Assembly: GCF_001434705.1 (NCBI RefSeq)
Contig: NZ_AZDJ01000016.1
Coordinates: 1 to 64,000, forward strand
DNA: 64,000 nucleotides
Direction: 5' to 3'
Source of the DNA: Lacticaseibacillus nasuensis JCM 17158
Lineage (GTDB): Bacteria; Bacillota; Bacilli; Lactobacillales; Lactobacillaceae
The position numbers were made by a program, and so were the translations under genes. Every line of letters begins with the position of its first letter. The stretch's first letter is position 1. Shown here one piece after another: positions 53,554 through 61,713 of the stretch. The notes beneath the pieces were generated by a model that was given only the letters and a program-made list of their open reading frames with translations, had not been told where the DNA came from and did no database searches.

Positions 53554-53873
53554 CGTGATTGCCTGCAGGTTGCCCCGCAGCGGGTGGCCGAGCCCAAGGC
53601 CGGTGCCACCTGTCGCCATTGCTGGCGATGCGTTCAGTTACGGTGCCCAAGTTGCCTCGGGACTTCAACGTTGCGCTGGACCTGGCGTTGTCGCCTGCCT
53701 CTCGGCTGTGCCTGTACCCCCTGGTGTGCCCCAGTTTTAGGGCCGTAAGCTTCGGCTGTGGAGGGCCACTAGCCCAGCGCGGGCGTTACCCGCGCCAGTA
53801 GGCAACTAGTCGTCTTACCCCGGGAATGCAGTGGCCCTACGTATGACCCCACCCAACGATAACGGACTTGTCT
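53506..53873 (-). ncRNA. Candidate structured non-coding RNA, about 368 nt
   Basis: A promoter (53880-53909) and a terminator (53506-53553) delimit a minus-strand transcript with no open frame longer than a few codons near its start. Perfect hairpins occur along it: AGGGCCACT/AGTGGCCCT (9 bp, 53762-53770 with 53830-53838) enclosing GCGCGGG/CCCGCGC (7 bp, 53777-53795); TCGCCA-GCAA-TGGCGA with a GNRA loop (53613-53628); and GGTGGC/GCCACC (53583-53610). Very G+C-rich. RNase P, tmRNA, SRP and 6S hallmarks were looked for and not found. Confidence 0.6.
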
Positions 53874-53879
53874 GACATC

Positions 53880-53909
53880 ATGATAGCATGGTGACGTTTT
53901 CACGGTCAA
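53880..53909 (-). promoter_or_regulatory. Promoter of the candidate non-coding RNA
   Basis: Minus-strand TTGACC (53904-53909) and extended -10 TGCTATCAT (hexamer 53880-53885), 18-bp spacing. The predicted start is near 53873. Confidence 0.7.
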
Positions 53910-54037
53910 CAATTTAGGTGCGCGCGATCAAGGCGATTTTTGCCTGGCGAAACAGGATAGCTGACGCCAGAGAACAGGATAGGGGCTGACTAGTCCAATA
54001 TGTTATATTAAGGCAGTAAAGAACGGAGGTCATCAGG

Positions 54038-54403
54038 ATGAATGAAAAGTTTCTTGAAGTGTTAAAACACGAAGGCCCTGTCACCATTATCACGGTGAAC
54101 GCGCACCCGGCCCATGTTGTGAATACCTGGATGTCGTACATCGATGTTGTCGGGAATACGTTGACGATTCCAGCCGCGGGGATGCACAGCATCGAGGCCG
54201 ATTTTCCCACGGATAACCATGTCACACTGACCTTTGGCTCCAAAGCAGTCGAAGGGACGGTGGGGCCTGGCGCAGGCTTTCACGTGCACGGCACCGGTCG
54301 GTTTGTCGACAGCGGGGTCGAGTTTGAGGCCAAGAAGGCGCGTTTTCCTTGGGTGACTCGGCTATTAATTGTCAACATCGACGATATTCAGCAGAAGATC
54401 TAA
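54038..54403 (+). CDS. Pyridoxamine 5'-phosphate oxidase family (FMN-binding) protein
   Basis: 121 residues with a split-barrel FMN-binding outline: VTIITVNAHPAHVVNTWMSYIDV, NTLTIPAAGMHSIEADFPTD, and a C-terminal strand pair. Similar lactobacillar proteins are annotated FMN-binding or PNPOx-like with unknown substrate. GGAGGT precedes the ATG; TATATT near 54004 is a plausible -10. The Fe-S type gene starts 11 bases after its stop, so they are cotranscribed. Confidence 0.8.
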   Translation: MNEKFLEVLKHEGPVTIITVNAHPAHVVNTWMSYIDVVGNTLTIPAAGMHSIEADFPTDNHVTLTFGSKAVEGTVGPGAGFHVHGTGRFVDSGVEFEAKKARFPWVTRLLIVNIDDIQQKI

Positions 54404-54413
54404 GGAGGCCACT

Positions 54414-54809
54414 ATGGCAGCAATCACGTTAACCCCAGCATTTGTCGACTTGATTCAGCAAAAAGGCTTGCAAGCTAAAACTCTGATTCTCATCGCCGAC
54501 GACGGTGGGGGCAAGTACTCGCTACAAGGTGGCGCCTGCACGATTGGGTCCAAATTCACCTTGATTATTCGCAACGCACCGGATCCGGATTATCCGGTAG
54601 AATTGACGAATGACGCCGGGCTTCACCTGTATTCCTCGGATTATGATTTGTTATTTACTGAGTCTGGTTTGACCCTGGATTTCGTCAATTACCAGATTCG
54701 AATGAAGGATGATGCCCATGCTTTTGGCGACAATATCATGCTGGCAGATGGCCAGGAGGTGCTGGACGCCTTCAAGCTTGGTCTGACTGTGGCCGGTGTG
54801 AGCTGCTAG
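54414..54809 (+). CDS. HesB/IscA-like iron-sulfur biosynthesis family protein
   Basis: 131 residues from the ATG at 54414 (AAGGAGG upstream). The pattern ITLTPAFVDLIQQKG ... LIADDGGGKYSLQGGACTIGSKFTLII ... LYSSDYDLLF ... FVNYQIRMKDDAHAFGDNIML is the lactobacillar branch of the Fe-S_biosyn fold. The three Cys of classical IscA (C, CGC) are not all present: one Cys lies at GGAC and one at the C-terminus. A scaffold role is therefore doubtful. Second gene of an operon with the FMN-binding protein; terminator after it. Confidence 0.78.
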   Translation: MAAITLTPAFVDLIQQKGLQAKTLILIADDGGGKYSLQGGACTIGSKFTLIIRNAPDPDYPVELTNDAGLHLYSSDYDLLFTESGLTLDFVNYQIRMKDDAHAFGDNIMLADGQEVLDAFKLGLTVAGVSC

Positions 54810-54818
54810 TCACAAATT

Positions 54819-54857
54819 AATCCCCCAACCGCGCCGACGCGTGGTTGGGGGATTTTT
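54819..54857. terminator. Bidirectional terminator between the Fe-S gene and the WxL cluster
   Basis: AATCCCCCAACC/GGTTGGGGGATT with inner GCGC pairing, followed by TTTTTG on the plus strand, between convergent genes. Confidence 0.88.
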
Positions 54858-54866
54858 GCGTGCGAC

Positions 54867-56828
54867 TTACGGTCCGACCACAATGGACCAGGTGATGGTG
54901 GCGGTGGTCGTCGCCGTGACGTCTGGCCGCGTTAGGCGCCAGGTGAATGGGCCCAAGGCGGCATTGGCGTTGACGTCAATCGTGCCGGCGCGACCGTCAT
55001 GCGAGTAAAGGTGCTGTGGCGTCGCCGATAAGCCGTGGGCGCCGATGGCCAAACCGGTGGCGTTAGTCGCCGCCATGAGCTGCCATTGGCTGCCTTGCGG
55101 GTCGCTCACCAAGACTTGCGGATCATTCGGTTGACCGGTGAATGTCTTTGGGAGTTTAGCATAGGAATGATCACCAAAATCGATTTGCGTTGGAACCTTG
55201 GTGAGTTGAGGCGCCCCCGCGGCGATGTTAATCGTGGCGGGGTTAGCCGTCACCATTAGCGGGCCATCAGGCGGGGTCACCGTACTAGGATAAGTGACGG
55301 TGCTGGTGAGTGCGGCGCCGGGAACCGACAGTTCGCCACTGGCTTCCGGTGCGATGGTGTAGCGATAGGTGATCGTGACGTGGTCGCCAGCCGCGGAGAG
55401 GATATGACCAAGCGGCCGGTCCACCCCGGCGGCAGTGACGGCGGTTGCATCTGGTTCGCCGTTGATGGTCAACGAATTGGGCACAAAGGTCACGTTGGCT
55501 GGTAGTGATAACCTCACCTGCGTGTTGCTGAGGCTGGTTTGGGCAGCCAGCGTCGTGAGCCTGAACGTGGTCGTGCTTTCAATCACGTTGCCGGCGGTTG
55601 CCGTAATCGCGGTGCCGGGATCGGCGCTGGTTGAGACGTTTTGAATGGCGTGTTGACCGGTGATCGTCGGTGGGTCGACGGTGCTGCGCGTGATGGTGAG
55701 GGGCACCGGCGACAACGGTTGACCGCCTACCGTGCCGTAGTACAAGACGGTTTTACGACCACCGGCTGGAATGTCGGCGGCTTTGACGGCGGCTTCGCTG
55801 AGGCTGGGGTCGGCGGCGTCGGTGTAGTGGACGCCGCTCGTATCGGCACTGGTGCGCTTGGCGTAGTCGACGACGCGGATGAATCGCGCCGGGTCGAAGG
55901 GCTCGCTTGCGCTCAGCGCCACGGTTCTCGCCCCGGTGACTCCGGGCAAATTCGCTGCGTTGCCGTCGATGGTTTCGCCTTCGTCGACGATTGTGTTGGC
56001 GACGCCGGTGGTGTCCCACGGCGACAGGTACTGCGACCACGTCGGCGTGGTGCTGGCGACCGCGGCAGGCGGAGCCTCTTCGTCGAGGCCGTACAGCGCC
56101 GCACGAAAATCGAGCTTGCCACTGGCGGCAGGCGGCAGCTTGCCCGTCGTGGGGGCGCGATTGCTCGTGGAATCGTCTGGCGCGCCATTCGCGGTGGCCT
56201 GCGCAATGTCTACCTGGGTGGTGAGGCGCATGGGCACCTGGGAGACGTCGACGTCGTGTTGCAGCATTACGGAGAAGAACACGAGCATCGCGGAGAGGTA
56301 ATTGGTTGAATTATCGTTGGTGACGGTTACTTGGATGACGCGATCATTGACCGCCGTCATCGCGGAATCAGGGAGCTCACCGGAGTAGGTGCCGCCGTAC
56401 GAGCCAGAGCTGCTTTCACCGCCGGGAAAATCGAAGGCCAGTTGCGTGCTCCCCGGTACCCGGGCGGCTAAAAACGCGTCGGCGGTGAGGTTCGCCGGCA
56501 GTTCCAGATACACGGCAAAGGTGAGGCCGTGCAGGAGCAGCTGATTAGGATAATTTTTGTGGTCGAAGCGCCAGTCGGTGGTGTTGGTGTAGGTCAGATT
56601 CAACGTACCTCCGGCCCAAGGGTCAGCTGAATGATCGCCGGCGGGGCTGGTGGCGTAGCTGGTCGTTAAACTTGGCGTGGCGTCGGCCGCTTGATAGAGG
56701 GTCAAGCCTTCGCCAGTGACTGGCGGGAAGGTGGCGTCGGCATGTTTGACGGTTGGGGTGGCAGCGACTAGCGCGGCGAAAACGACCACGAGTAGCCACG
56801 TCCACCAGCGAGTTTTATGGTTCTTCAT
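54867..56828 (-). CDS. Large WxL-domain cell-surface protein
   Basis: 653 residues. A signal peptide (1-32) is followed by beta-rich repeats and a C-terminal region with the two WxL signatures: SQWQLMAAT near residue 585 and ITWSIVVGP at the end. WxL domains bind peptidoglycan non-covalently. GGGAGG stands before the start, which overlaps the small LPXTG gene by 14 bases. It is the last gene of the WxL-DUF916-LPXTG-WxL operon. Csc-type clusters of this kind occur in plant- and gut-associated lactobacilli; a role in adhesion or polysaccharide binding is inferred. Confidence 0.9.
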   Translation of the reverse strand: MKNHKTRWWTWLLVVVFAALVAATPTVKHADATFPPVTGEGLTLYQAADATPSLTTSYATSPAGDHSADPWAGGTLNLTYTNTTDWRFDHKNYPNQLLLHGLTFAVYLELPANLTADAFLAARVPGSTQLAFDFPGGESSSGSYGGTYSGELPDSAMTAVNDRVIQVTVTNDNSTNYLSAMLVFFSVMLQHDVDVSQVPMRLTTQVDIAQATANGAPDDSTSNRAPTTGKLPPAASGKLDFRAALYGLDEEAPPAAVASTTPTWSQYLSPWDTTGVANTIVDEGETIDGNAANLPGVTGARTVALSASEPFDPARFIRVVDYAKRTSADTSGVHYTDAADPSLSEAAVKAADIPAGGRKTVLYYGTVGGQPLSPVPLTITRSTVDPPTITGQHAIQNVSTSADPGTAITATAGNVIESTTTFRLTTLAAQTSLSNTQVRLSLPANVTFVPNSLTINGEPDATAVTAAGVDRPLGHILSAAGDHVTITYRYTIAPEASGELSVPGAALTSTVTYPSTVTPPDGPLMVTANPATINIAAGAPQLTKVPTQIDFGDHSYAKLPKTFTGQPNDPQVLVSDPQGSQWQLMAATNATGLAIGAHGLSATPQHLYSHDGRAGTIDVNANAALGPFTWRLTRPDVTATTTATITWSIVVGP

Positions 56829-57117
56829 GCGCCGCCTCCCTTCTGGTCACCGACCAAGCGTAAGTCCAGGCTAACAGGACTGCGCCACCGAGGCCGCTCA
56901 GGAACCAATTGGTCGGAGCGGTGGTTTGCGGCAGTCGGGCCGGGCCGTTTTGTTGAATGGTGGGCTGGCCTTGGCCGCGGCCGGCATCCGGCGTGCTCGA
57001 CGTCGGCGCGCGCGGGTGAAACGTGATGCGACCGGTGGATTCGGCGCCTTGCACCGGCGTCAGCGGTGTCAAAAGCGCCGCGCCCACCAGCAGGAGAAAC
57101 AACCAGGATTTGCGCAT
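56815..57117 (-). CDS. Small LPXTG-type surface protein of the WxL cluster
   Basis: 100 residues: a signal peptide (1-25, ending VQGA), a short Pro/Gln/Gly-rich linker, then ARLPQTTAPTN followed by a membrane helix and RREAAHEEP. The sorting motif reads LPQTT instead of LPXTG, so it may be handled by a special sortase or not cleaved. The CscB-type protein in these clusters is thought to hold the WxL complex to the wall. AAAGGAGG precedes the ATG; it follows DUF916 by 12 bases. Confidence 0.85.
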   Translation of the reverse strand: MRKSWLFLLLVGAALLTPLTPVQGAESTGRITFHPRAPTSSTPDAGRGQGQPTIQQNGPARLPQTTAPTNWFLSGLGGAVLLAWTYAWSVTRREAAHEEP

Positions 57118-57129
57118 AGCGACCTCCTT

Positions 57130-58125
57130 TCATTGGGCCTGGCGGCGGCGATAAAGCCACCACCCACCGCCGCCTAGCAGGATCACTGCGACCAACCCGA
57201 TGGCAATGTTGCGCCACAGGTGATCCGGCTCAGTGGCGTGGATGGTGTTGCGATTGACCGCGGCGGCTTGTTGGCGCGAAATCGTGAAGGTGCGGGTAAA
57301 TTTACGCTTAAAGAACTTGCCGCTAGTGGCCACCACCTTAGCTTGGTACGTGCCGGGGACGATGGCGTGATTGGCCAGGCCGAGGTTGAGGTGAAACGTG
57401 GTGTTTGGCGCCACTTGGTAAGGGTTGGCGTGGTTGTCGATGTAGGTTTTGCCTTGCCGAGTGATAGTGGTGTGGAACTTGAGATTGGGGATGATGGTGG
57501 CGGCCGGGTTGCGAAACTTAAGCTGCAACGTCGGGCGTTTGTTCACCGCCTGGGCGCCAGCCTTCAAGAGCTTGAGCTCAGGGGCCACCGGGGCGGTGTG
57601 TTGTTGCAGCACGATGGCAACCGTGTAGCCGACTCTGCTGGTCAATTGCCCCTTGGTGCGCGGGGTGAGTTTCACCACATTGAGGCCGCCGAGCACGCGA
57701 CCCTTGAACGTGGTGGCAGGCAGGTTCAGCGTGATGGGAATGGTCACTTTTTCCCCGCCGACCAATGCGTATCTGTGCTTGGCAAGCGTGACGGCTTGGC
57801 GCCAATCAACCGGGACAGTCGAGTCGATGGGCGCCTGGCGTTGGGTGTAGTCAATGGCCCCGTTGTCACTGGTCAAGGCGGGGTTGGCCCACACCTCAAA
57901 GCGGGCAGGGTGCTTGCTGGTATTGGTCAAGGTGACGGTCAACGTTTGCCGCTGACGGGGTTTGACGAGCAGGTCAAAATAGCTCTTGGTCGTTTGCAGT
58001 TGGTTCTCCGGCAGCTGCGGCGTAACGGTGTAATCACCTGGCTGTTCGGCAGCCTGAGTCGGCGTCGGGGCACCGCACCATAAGCCGCCCAGCACCAGTA
58101 GGAACAATAGGCGACGAACAGTCAT
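57130..58125 (-). CDS. DUF916/DUF3324 WxL-interacting surface protein
   Basis: 331 residues from the ATG at 58125 (GGAGGTG upstream; the GTG three codons earlier overlaps the site). A signal peptide (1-26) is followed by DUF916 (YTVTPQLPENQLQTTKSYFDLLVKPRQRQTLTVTLTN, about 30-150) and DUF3324 (GYTVAIVLQQ ... FRNPAATIIPNLKFHTTI, about 165-280). A C-terminal membrane helix with basic tail (WWLYRRRQAQ) ends it. This membrane-bound member is the CscD type that binds WxL proteins and peptidoglycan. Second gene of the cluster. Confidence 0.92.
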   Translation of the reverse strand: MTVRRLLFLLVLGGLWCGAPTPTQAAEQPGDYTVTPQLPENQLQTTKSYFDLLVKPRQRQTLTVTLTNTSKHPARFEVWANPALTSDNGAIDYTQRQAPIDSTVPVDWRQAVTLAKHRYALVGGEKVTIPITLNLPATTFKGRVLGGLNVVKLTPRTKGQLTSRVGYTVAIVLQQHTAPVAPELKLLKAGAQAVNKRPTLQLKFRNPAATIIPNLKFHTTITRQGKTYIDNHANPYQVAPNTTFHLNLGLANHAIVPGTYQAKVVATSGKFFKRKFTRTFTISRQQAAAVNRNTIHATEPDHLWRNIAIGLVAVILLGGGGWWLYRRRQAQ

Positions 58126-58161
58126 CGCAGTCACCTCCAGAAATTTGCTTGACGCGGGCGG

Positions 58162-58821
58162 TTATTGGACCGGACCGTCGTTAATGGTCCAAGTCAGCTG
58201 AGACGTGAAGGTCCCGGCTTGTTGCACGCCGGTTGGAACCGTCAAATGAAATTGGTTGGCGTCGTAGATGGCCTGCCAAGTCCCGCCGCTGGTCTCGACC
58301 GCACCGGTGAAAATGTTGGCGACGCCGGTGCCATCGGTGGCGAGGTCGCTCACGGCGAGGCTGGTGATGCCGGCCGTGTCGATGCTGGCGTCTAAGGCGC
58401 CGTCGACGGCACCACTTTTATTGGCGGCCACGTCACTACTCAGTGTCGCCCCGGTCAGGTCGTTACCGTTACCAGCGGTGAAGACGGCAGCACTGAGGGT
58501 GACCGTCCAGCCCGTATTGGCAGTGCGGGAGTCGGTGACCTGGATCTTGTGGGGGCCGGCATCATCAAACTTGGTCATGGCCTTGGCTGCGTGGTCTCCG
58601 AAGTCCAGGTTCGGCACTAGGTCGAGAGAAAGCGGACCGTTCATCCCGGTTTCCTTGTCGGTGTCGCCGGGATCGATGGGCGTCGTCGGGCCAGTGTTTT
58701 CGTGAAATTTGATGGTGGCCGTTGAGTCGGCGGTGTCACCGGCGGCCGCAGCGACCGGGCTGGCGCCTGCGGTGAGCAGCATGGCCAGCGCAGCGGTGCT
58801 GGCGCAGATTAGTTTTTTCAT
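58162..58821 (-). CDS. Small WxL-domain cell-surface protein
   Basis: 219 residues from the ATG at 58821 (AAGGAGG upstream; the longer frame is non-coding). A signal peptide (1-25) precedes a single WxL domain: LDLVPNLDFGDH, TGWTVTLSA near the middle and SQLTWTINDGP at the C-terminus. Such proteins attach to peptidoglycan. First gene of the four-gene surface cluster; the promoter lies in 58822-58900, divergent from the PRD regulator. Confidence 0.92.
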   Translation of the reverse strand: MKKLICASTAALAMLLTAGASPVAAAAGDTADSTATIKFHENTGPTTPIDPGDTDKETGMNGPLSLDLVPNLDFGDHAAKAMTKFDDAGPHKIQVTDSRTANTGWTVTLSAAVFTAGNGNDLTGATLSSDVAANKSGAVDGALDASIDTAGITSLAVSDLATDGTGVANIFTGAVETSGGTWQAIYDANQFHLTVPTGVQQAGTFTSQLTWTINDGPVQ

Positions 58822-58944
58822 TGGAATCCTCCTTGCATGAAACGTGCGTGACGGCAAACTGTCCCTAACCACATGCTACAGAGGCGGGATAACATGTGTC
58901 CACTTATCTGGTGAGCACGCCAACAAACCGGGGGGGCCGCATTA

Positions 58945-58968
58945 CTTGGCGTAATCTGTTACGCCAAG
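58945..58968. promoter_or_regulatory. Palindrome between the WxL cluster and the PRD regulator
   Basis: CTTGGCGTAA and TTACGCCAAG, perfect 10-bp arms with four bases between and no T tract. It lies 140 bases before the regulator gene and could be an operator for it or for the WxL promoter. Confidence 0.45.
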
Positions 58969-59111
58969 CTAAGCGCGGTCGCCGCGTTGGTGATTCGTTC
59001 GCCCACCGCTGCCACCACCAGTTGCAGGATATATGGTGCAAGAGGTTCATCTTGTTTCCAGCGTGGCACCGCTTAACAATGGACATACGGCTTGGCAAGG
59101 AAGGTGATGAA

Positions 59112-60971
59112 ATGACATTGACGCCCCGCCAGCAAGCGCTTTTACGCCAACTGCTCAACGCGGCTGGCGTGACCACGGTGGCCACGTTAGCCGCCGGCGC
59201 CCACGTCAGCGTGCGCACGTTGCGGTATGACCTCACCGCCTTGCGTGAATGGCTGGTCGACCAACCAGCAAGCCTGAAGAGTCAGCCGCATAAAGGCGTG
59301 TGGTTGGAGGCCACGGCGTCTGCGCGGGCCGCATTGCGCGCGGCCCTTGACGCTCCTAGCGTCAGCGACGCCTTGGCCCCCTCCGCGCGCATGGTGACCT
59401 TGATCTTCATGCTGGCACAAGCCGCTGAATTTCAAACGCTGACCTTGCTGCAAGCCAAGGTGCAGGTGAGTCCCACGACGCTCAAGCACGATATGAAAAA
59501 ACTGCGGGCGTACTTGGCTAATACCGGCGTCCAGCTGGTCAGCAAGAACTATTACGGCTATGCCTTGGCCGGCGCTGAACGCGATATTCGCCAGTTGCTG
59601 GTGCAGCTGCTCCATGAGGGGCTGAACCGGCAGTCGTTGCCGGCTAATATCGCGCAAGCTCTTGCGGCAAAGCAGCTGCCCCCTGGCGAACTGGCGTTGA
59701 CCCGCGACGCGACGATCAACCATTTGTTTACCACGGTGATTGGATTTGCGGTGACGCTGGCGCAAGCCGGGGTGGCAATCCCCGAGCTGAACACGGTGCT
59801 CAGCACGAGCATTCGGCTGGTCGTTTCGGTCATGCGCCAAAGTCTCAACCGGCCCCAAAACAGCTATCAAACTTTGAGCGTTGACGCCGTGCCGCAAACT
59901 TTTGCCGCCTTGCTCATGCAACGCGTCGTGCAGTATTACGCCTTGCCGTTGCTCCGAGACGATTATCAATACGTGGCGGGTACCGCGAAGCCGGGGCTGA
60001 CTGACCAGAACCTGGTGGCAGTCACCCGGGCCATTATTCTCGGCGTCGGTCAAGAAGTGGCCACAGACTTCGCCAGCGACGCGCAACTCCAGGAAAATCT
60101 CTATCTGCACCTGCGGCAACAGGCGGCGGTTGCGCAACCGGTGCTGGCCTACAGCCCGTTCACGCAAGACCTCCAAGACCAGCACCCGCAGTTGTTTGGC
60201 GCGATTCGCCGGGTCTTGAGCCGCGAATTGCCGACGCTGCCGCTGACCGATGCGTTCGTGTCCTATGTCGCCTTGCACTTTCTCGTCTCACTGCACCGCG
60301 CTGGTCACCGCCAGCGCCCCGTGCGCATCGCCTACATCTGTGCGACGGGGTTAGGCATTACCAACCTGATCGAGGCGCGGTTGGCCGCCAACATCAGCCA
60401 CATCGAGTTGGTCGGCTTCGCCGGGTTAGAGGAGGCGCAGGCGTTGATTACCCGCGCCCAGCCCGATTTAGTGGTGAGCATTTTTCCTTTGGCCGACGTT
60501 GGTGTGCCGGTCATTGAGGTCCAGCCACTGCCGACGCCGGCAGATATCGAGCGAATTCGCGACGCCGTGGCTCACCGCGTGGCGCTGCCGGTCGGAGAGT
60601 TGCGACCGGCAACCGCGTCGCCTGGCGCGACGATTGCCCAGCAGGCGCAAAAGGCGATTCTGTTGATGTTTGCCATTTACGACGACCTCAAGCGCGTCTT
60701 GCCGATTCCGGTGGCACCGGAATATGCCGATGCGTTTCTTATGCACGTGTTCCTGGCGGTGCACCGCGTGATGTTTAATCAGCAGTCCACCGCTGAGACT
60801 AAACCGGTGGTGCCTGCCGACCTCCAACACCGCATTCAAGCCGTGTTCCAGCGCCACGGCCTCAGCATCAACCAGGCGGAAGTGCACGCCATTACGGAAT
60901 ATCTGAAATTATCCCAATCAAGCCAAGGAGGTGACGCCGATGACCGTCACGAAATATCCAGCAGCCATTGA
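59112..60971 (+). CDS. PRD-containing transcriptional regulator (BglG/LicR-type) with EIIB-like domain
   Basis: 619 residues from the ATG at 59112 (GAAGGTGATGA upstream). N-terminal HTH (about 5-60, TVATLAAGAHVSVRTLRYDL), a second Mga-type HTH (about 95-150, FQTLTLLQAKVQVSPTTLKHDMKKLRAYL), two PRD regions (about 190-400), and an EIIB-like segment (about 405-495) with the phosphocysteine motif AYICATGLGITN. A C-terminal helical part follows. PRD regulators are controlled by PTS phosphorylation. It heads the DUF4310-4312 operon and overlaps the next gene by 32 bases, so it probably activates that operon. Yet no PTS permease is seen there. Confidence 0.9.
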   Translation: MTLTPRQQALLRQLLNAAGVTTVATLAAGAHVSVRTLRYDLTALREWLVDQPASLKSQPHKGVWLEATASARAALRAALDAPSVSDALAPSARMVTLIFMLAQAAEFQTLTLLQAKVQVSPTTLKHDMKKLRAYLANTGVQLVSKNYYGYALAGAERDIRQLLVQLLHEGLNRQSLPANIAQALAAKQLPPGELALTRDATINHLFTTVIGFAVTLAQAGVAIPELNTVLSTSIRLVVSVMRQSLNRPQNSYQTLSVDAVPQTFAALLMQRVVQYYALPLLRDDYQYVAGTAKPGLTDQNLVAVTRAIILGVGQEVATDFASDAQLQENLYLHLRQQAAVAQPVLAYSPFTQDLQDQHPQLFGAIRRVLSRELPTLPLTDAFVSYVALHFLVSLHRAGHRQRPVRIAYICATGLGITNLIEARLAANISHIELVGFAGLEEAQALITRAQPDLVVSIFPLADVGVPVIEVQPLPTPADIERIRDAVAHRVALPVGELRPATASPGATIAQQAQKAILLMFAIYDDLKRVLPIPVAPEYADAFLMHVFLAVHRVMFNQQSTAETKPVVPADLQHRIQAVFQRHGLSINQAEVHAITEYLKLSQSSQGGDADDRHEISSSH

Positions 60972-61281
60972 AAATATGCTCCAAGCCAGCGCCGACCCGA
61001 GTGCGGGCCGCGCGTTGGTCGACTGGGTCGTCGCCGCGGCTGAACAGGTCGGCATCACGTTTACACCGCTTCAGCTTCAGGTGTTGACCAATCACCTGCT
61101 GGAGATGCAAGGACGGGCCCGCTCGGGTGAGCAACTACCCCCCGTCGACCCGGCACTGTTTGCTGAGGTGTCGCCACAAGCGCTGGCTTTAGCCGAGCAA
61201 GTCGTGGCGCACATTGGTCACCTCGGACCCGGCGAGCAATACGTGTTATCAATCCATTTTGAAGCTGCCCAAAGTCACTGA
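60940..61281 (+). CDS. Small PRD-domain protein (EF_0829-like)
   Basis: 113 residues from the ATG at 60940 (AAGGAGGTG upstream), in a different frame inside the end of the regulator gene. It is a lone PRD-like helical domain (AAIENMLQASADPSAGRALVDWVVAAAEQVGITFTPLQLQVLTNHLLEMQ) with the later EVSPQALALAEQVVAHIG. Family members are found only in the EF_0829-EF_0839 type cluster; some database entries label them glycine dehydrogenase, without support. No catalytic site is visible. It may transmit a phosphorylation signal to the membrane proteins (inference). Confidence 0.82.
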   Translation: MTVTKYPAAIENMLQASADPSAGRALVDWVVAAAEQVGITFTPLQLQVLTNHLLEMQGRARSGEQLPPVDPALFAEVSPQALALAEQVVAHIGHLGPGEQYVLSIHFEAAQSH

Positions 61282-61309
61282 ACCTGATTCAACCAAGGAG
61301 GATATCACC

Positions 61310-61672
61310 ATGATTAAAGTTGTCATTGCAGACCGGATGGGGAAGGGTCAAAACGTGGCCAAAGGCGTCGAAGCCGCCGGGGGCCAGGCCATTGTCGTGC
61401 CGGGGATGGGTGCGGATATGCGCCTAGGCCAGGTGATGCACGATGAACAAGCCGACCTCGGTTTTTCCTTCTGCGGGTCCGGCGGCGCCGGGGCGATTAC
61501 CGCAAACACGCAATACGGCTATCCGGAACGCCACGGCATGCGCTCGATTCAAGAAGGCATCACTGCCGTAGAAGACGGTAAGGTCGTGCTCGGGTTCGGC
61601 TTCATGGACCAAGCCGCCCTCGGCCAGCAAATCGTCGAGGCCTTCAAAAAGCAACATCCCGAGCTGGCGTGA
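61310..61672 (+). CDS. SFCGS family glycine-rich protein (EF_0830-like)
   Basis: 120 residues from the ATG at 61310 (AAGGAGG upstream). The name-giving motif FSFCGSGGAGAITANTQYGYPERHG is at about 50-75, with GKGQNVAKGVEAAGGQAIVVPGMGADMRLGQVM before it. The Cys in a glycine-rich loop after a Rossmann-like half recalls EIIB or a nucleotide- or phosphate-binding protein, but there is no established function. It is always found with DUF4310-4312. Cytosolic, no membrane segment. Confidence 0.88.
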   Translation: MIKVVIADRMGKGQNVAKGVEAAGGQAIVVPGMGADMRLGQVMHDEQADLGFSFCGSGGAGAITANTQYGYPERHGMRSIQEGITAVEDGKVVLGFGFMDQAALGQQIVEAFKKQHPELA

Positions 61673-61713
61673 TGGCGGTCACCGATTCACCTTATGAAGG
61701 AGGCAAAGTCAAG

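Noticed and set aside
53440-53900. RNase P RNA, tmRNA, SRP RNA or 6S RNA as identity of the 368-nt transcript
   Set aside because: None of the invariant motifs (GAGGAAAGUCC, tRNA-like ends with tag frame, SRP tetraloop domain) is present on either strand, and the length does not fit SRP or 6S RNA.
58896-59111. 72-residue N-terminal extension of the PRD regulator
   Set aside because: Lacks a ribosome site and HTH similarity, and includes the palindromic hairpin; the ATG at 59112 starts the conserved domain.
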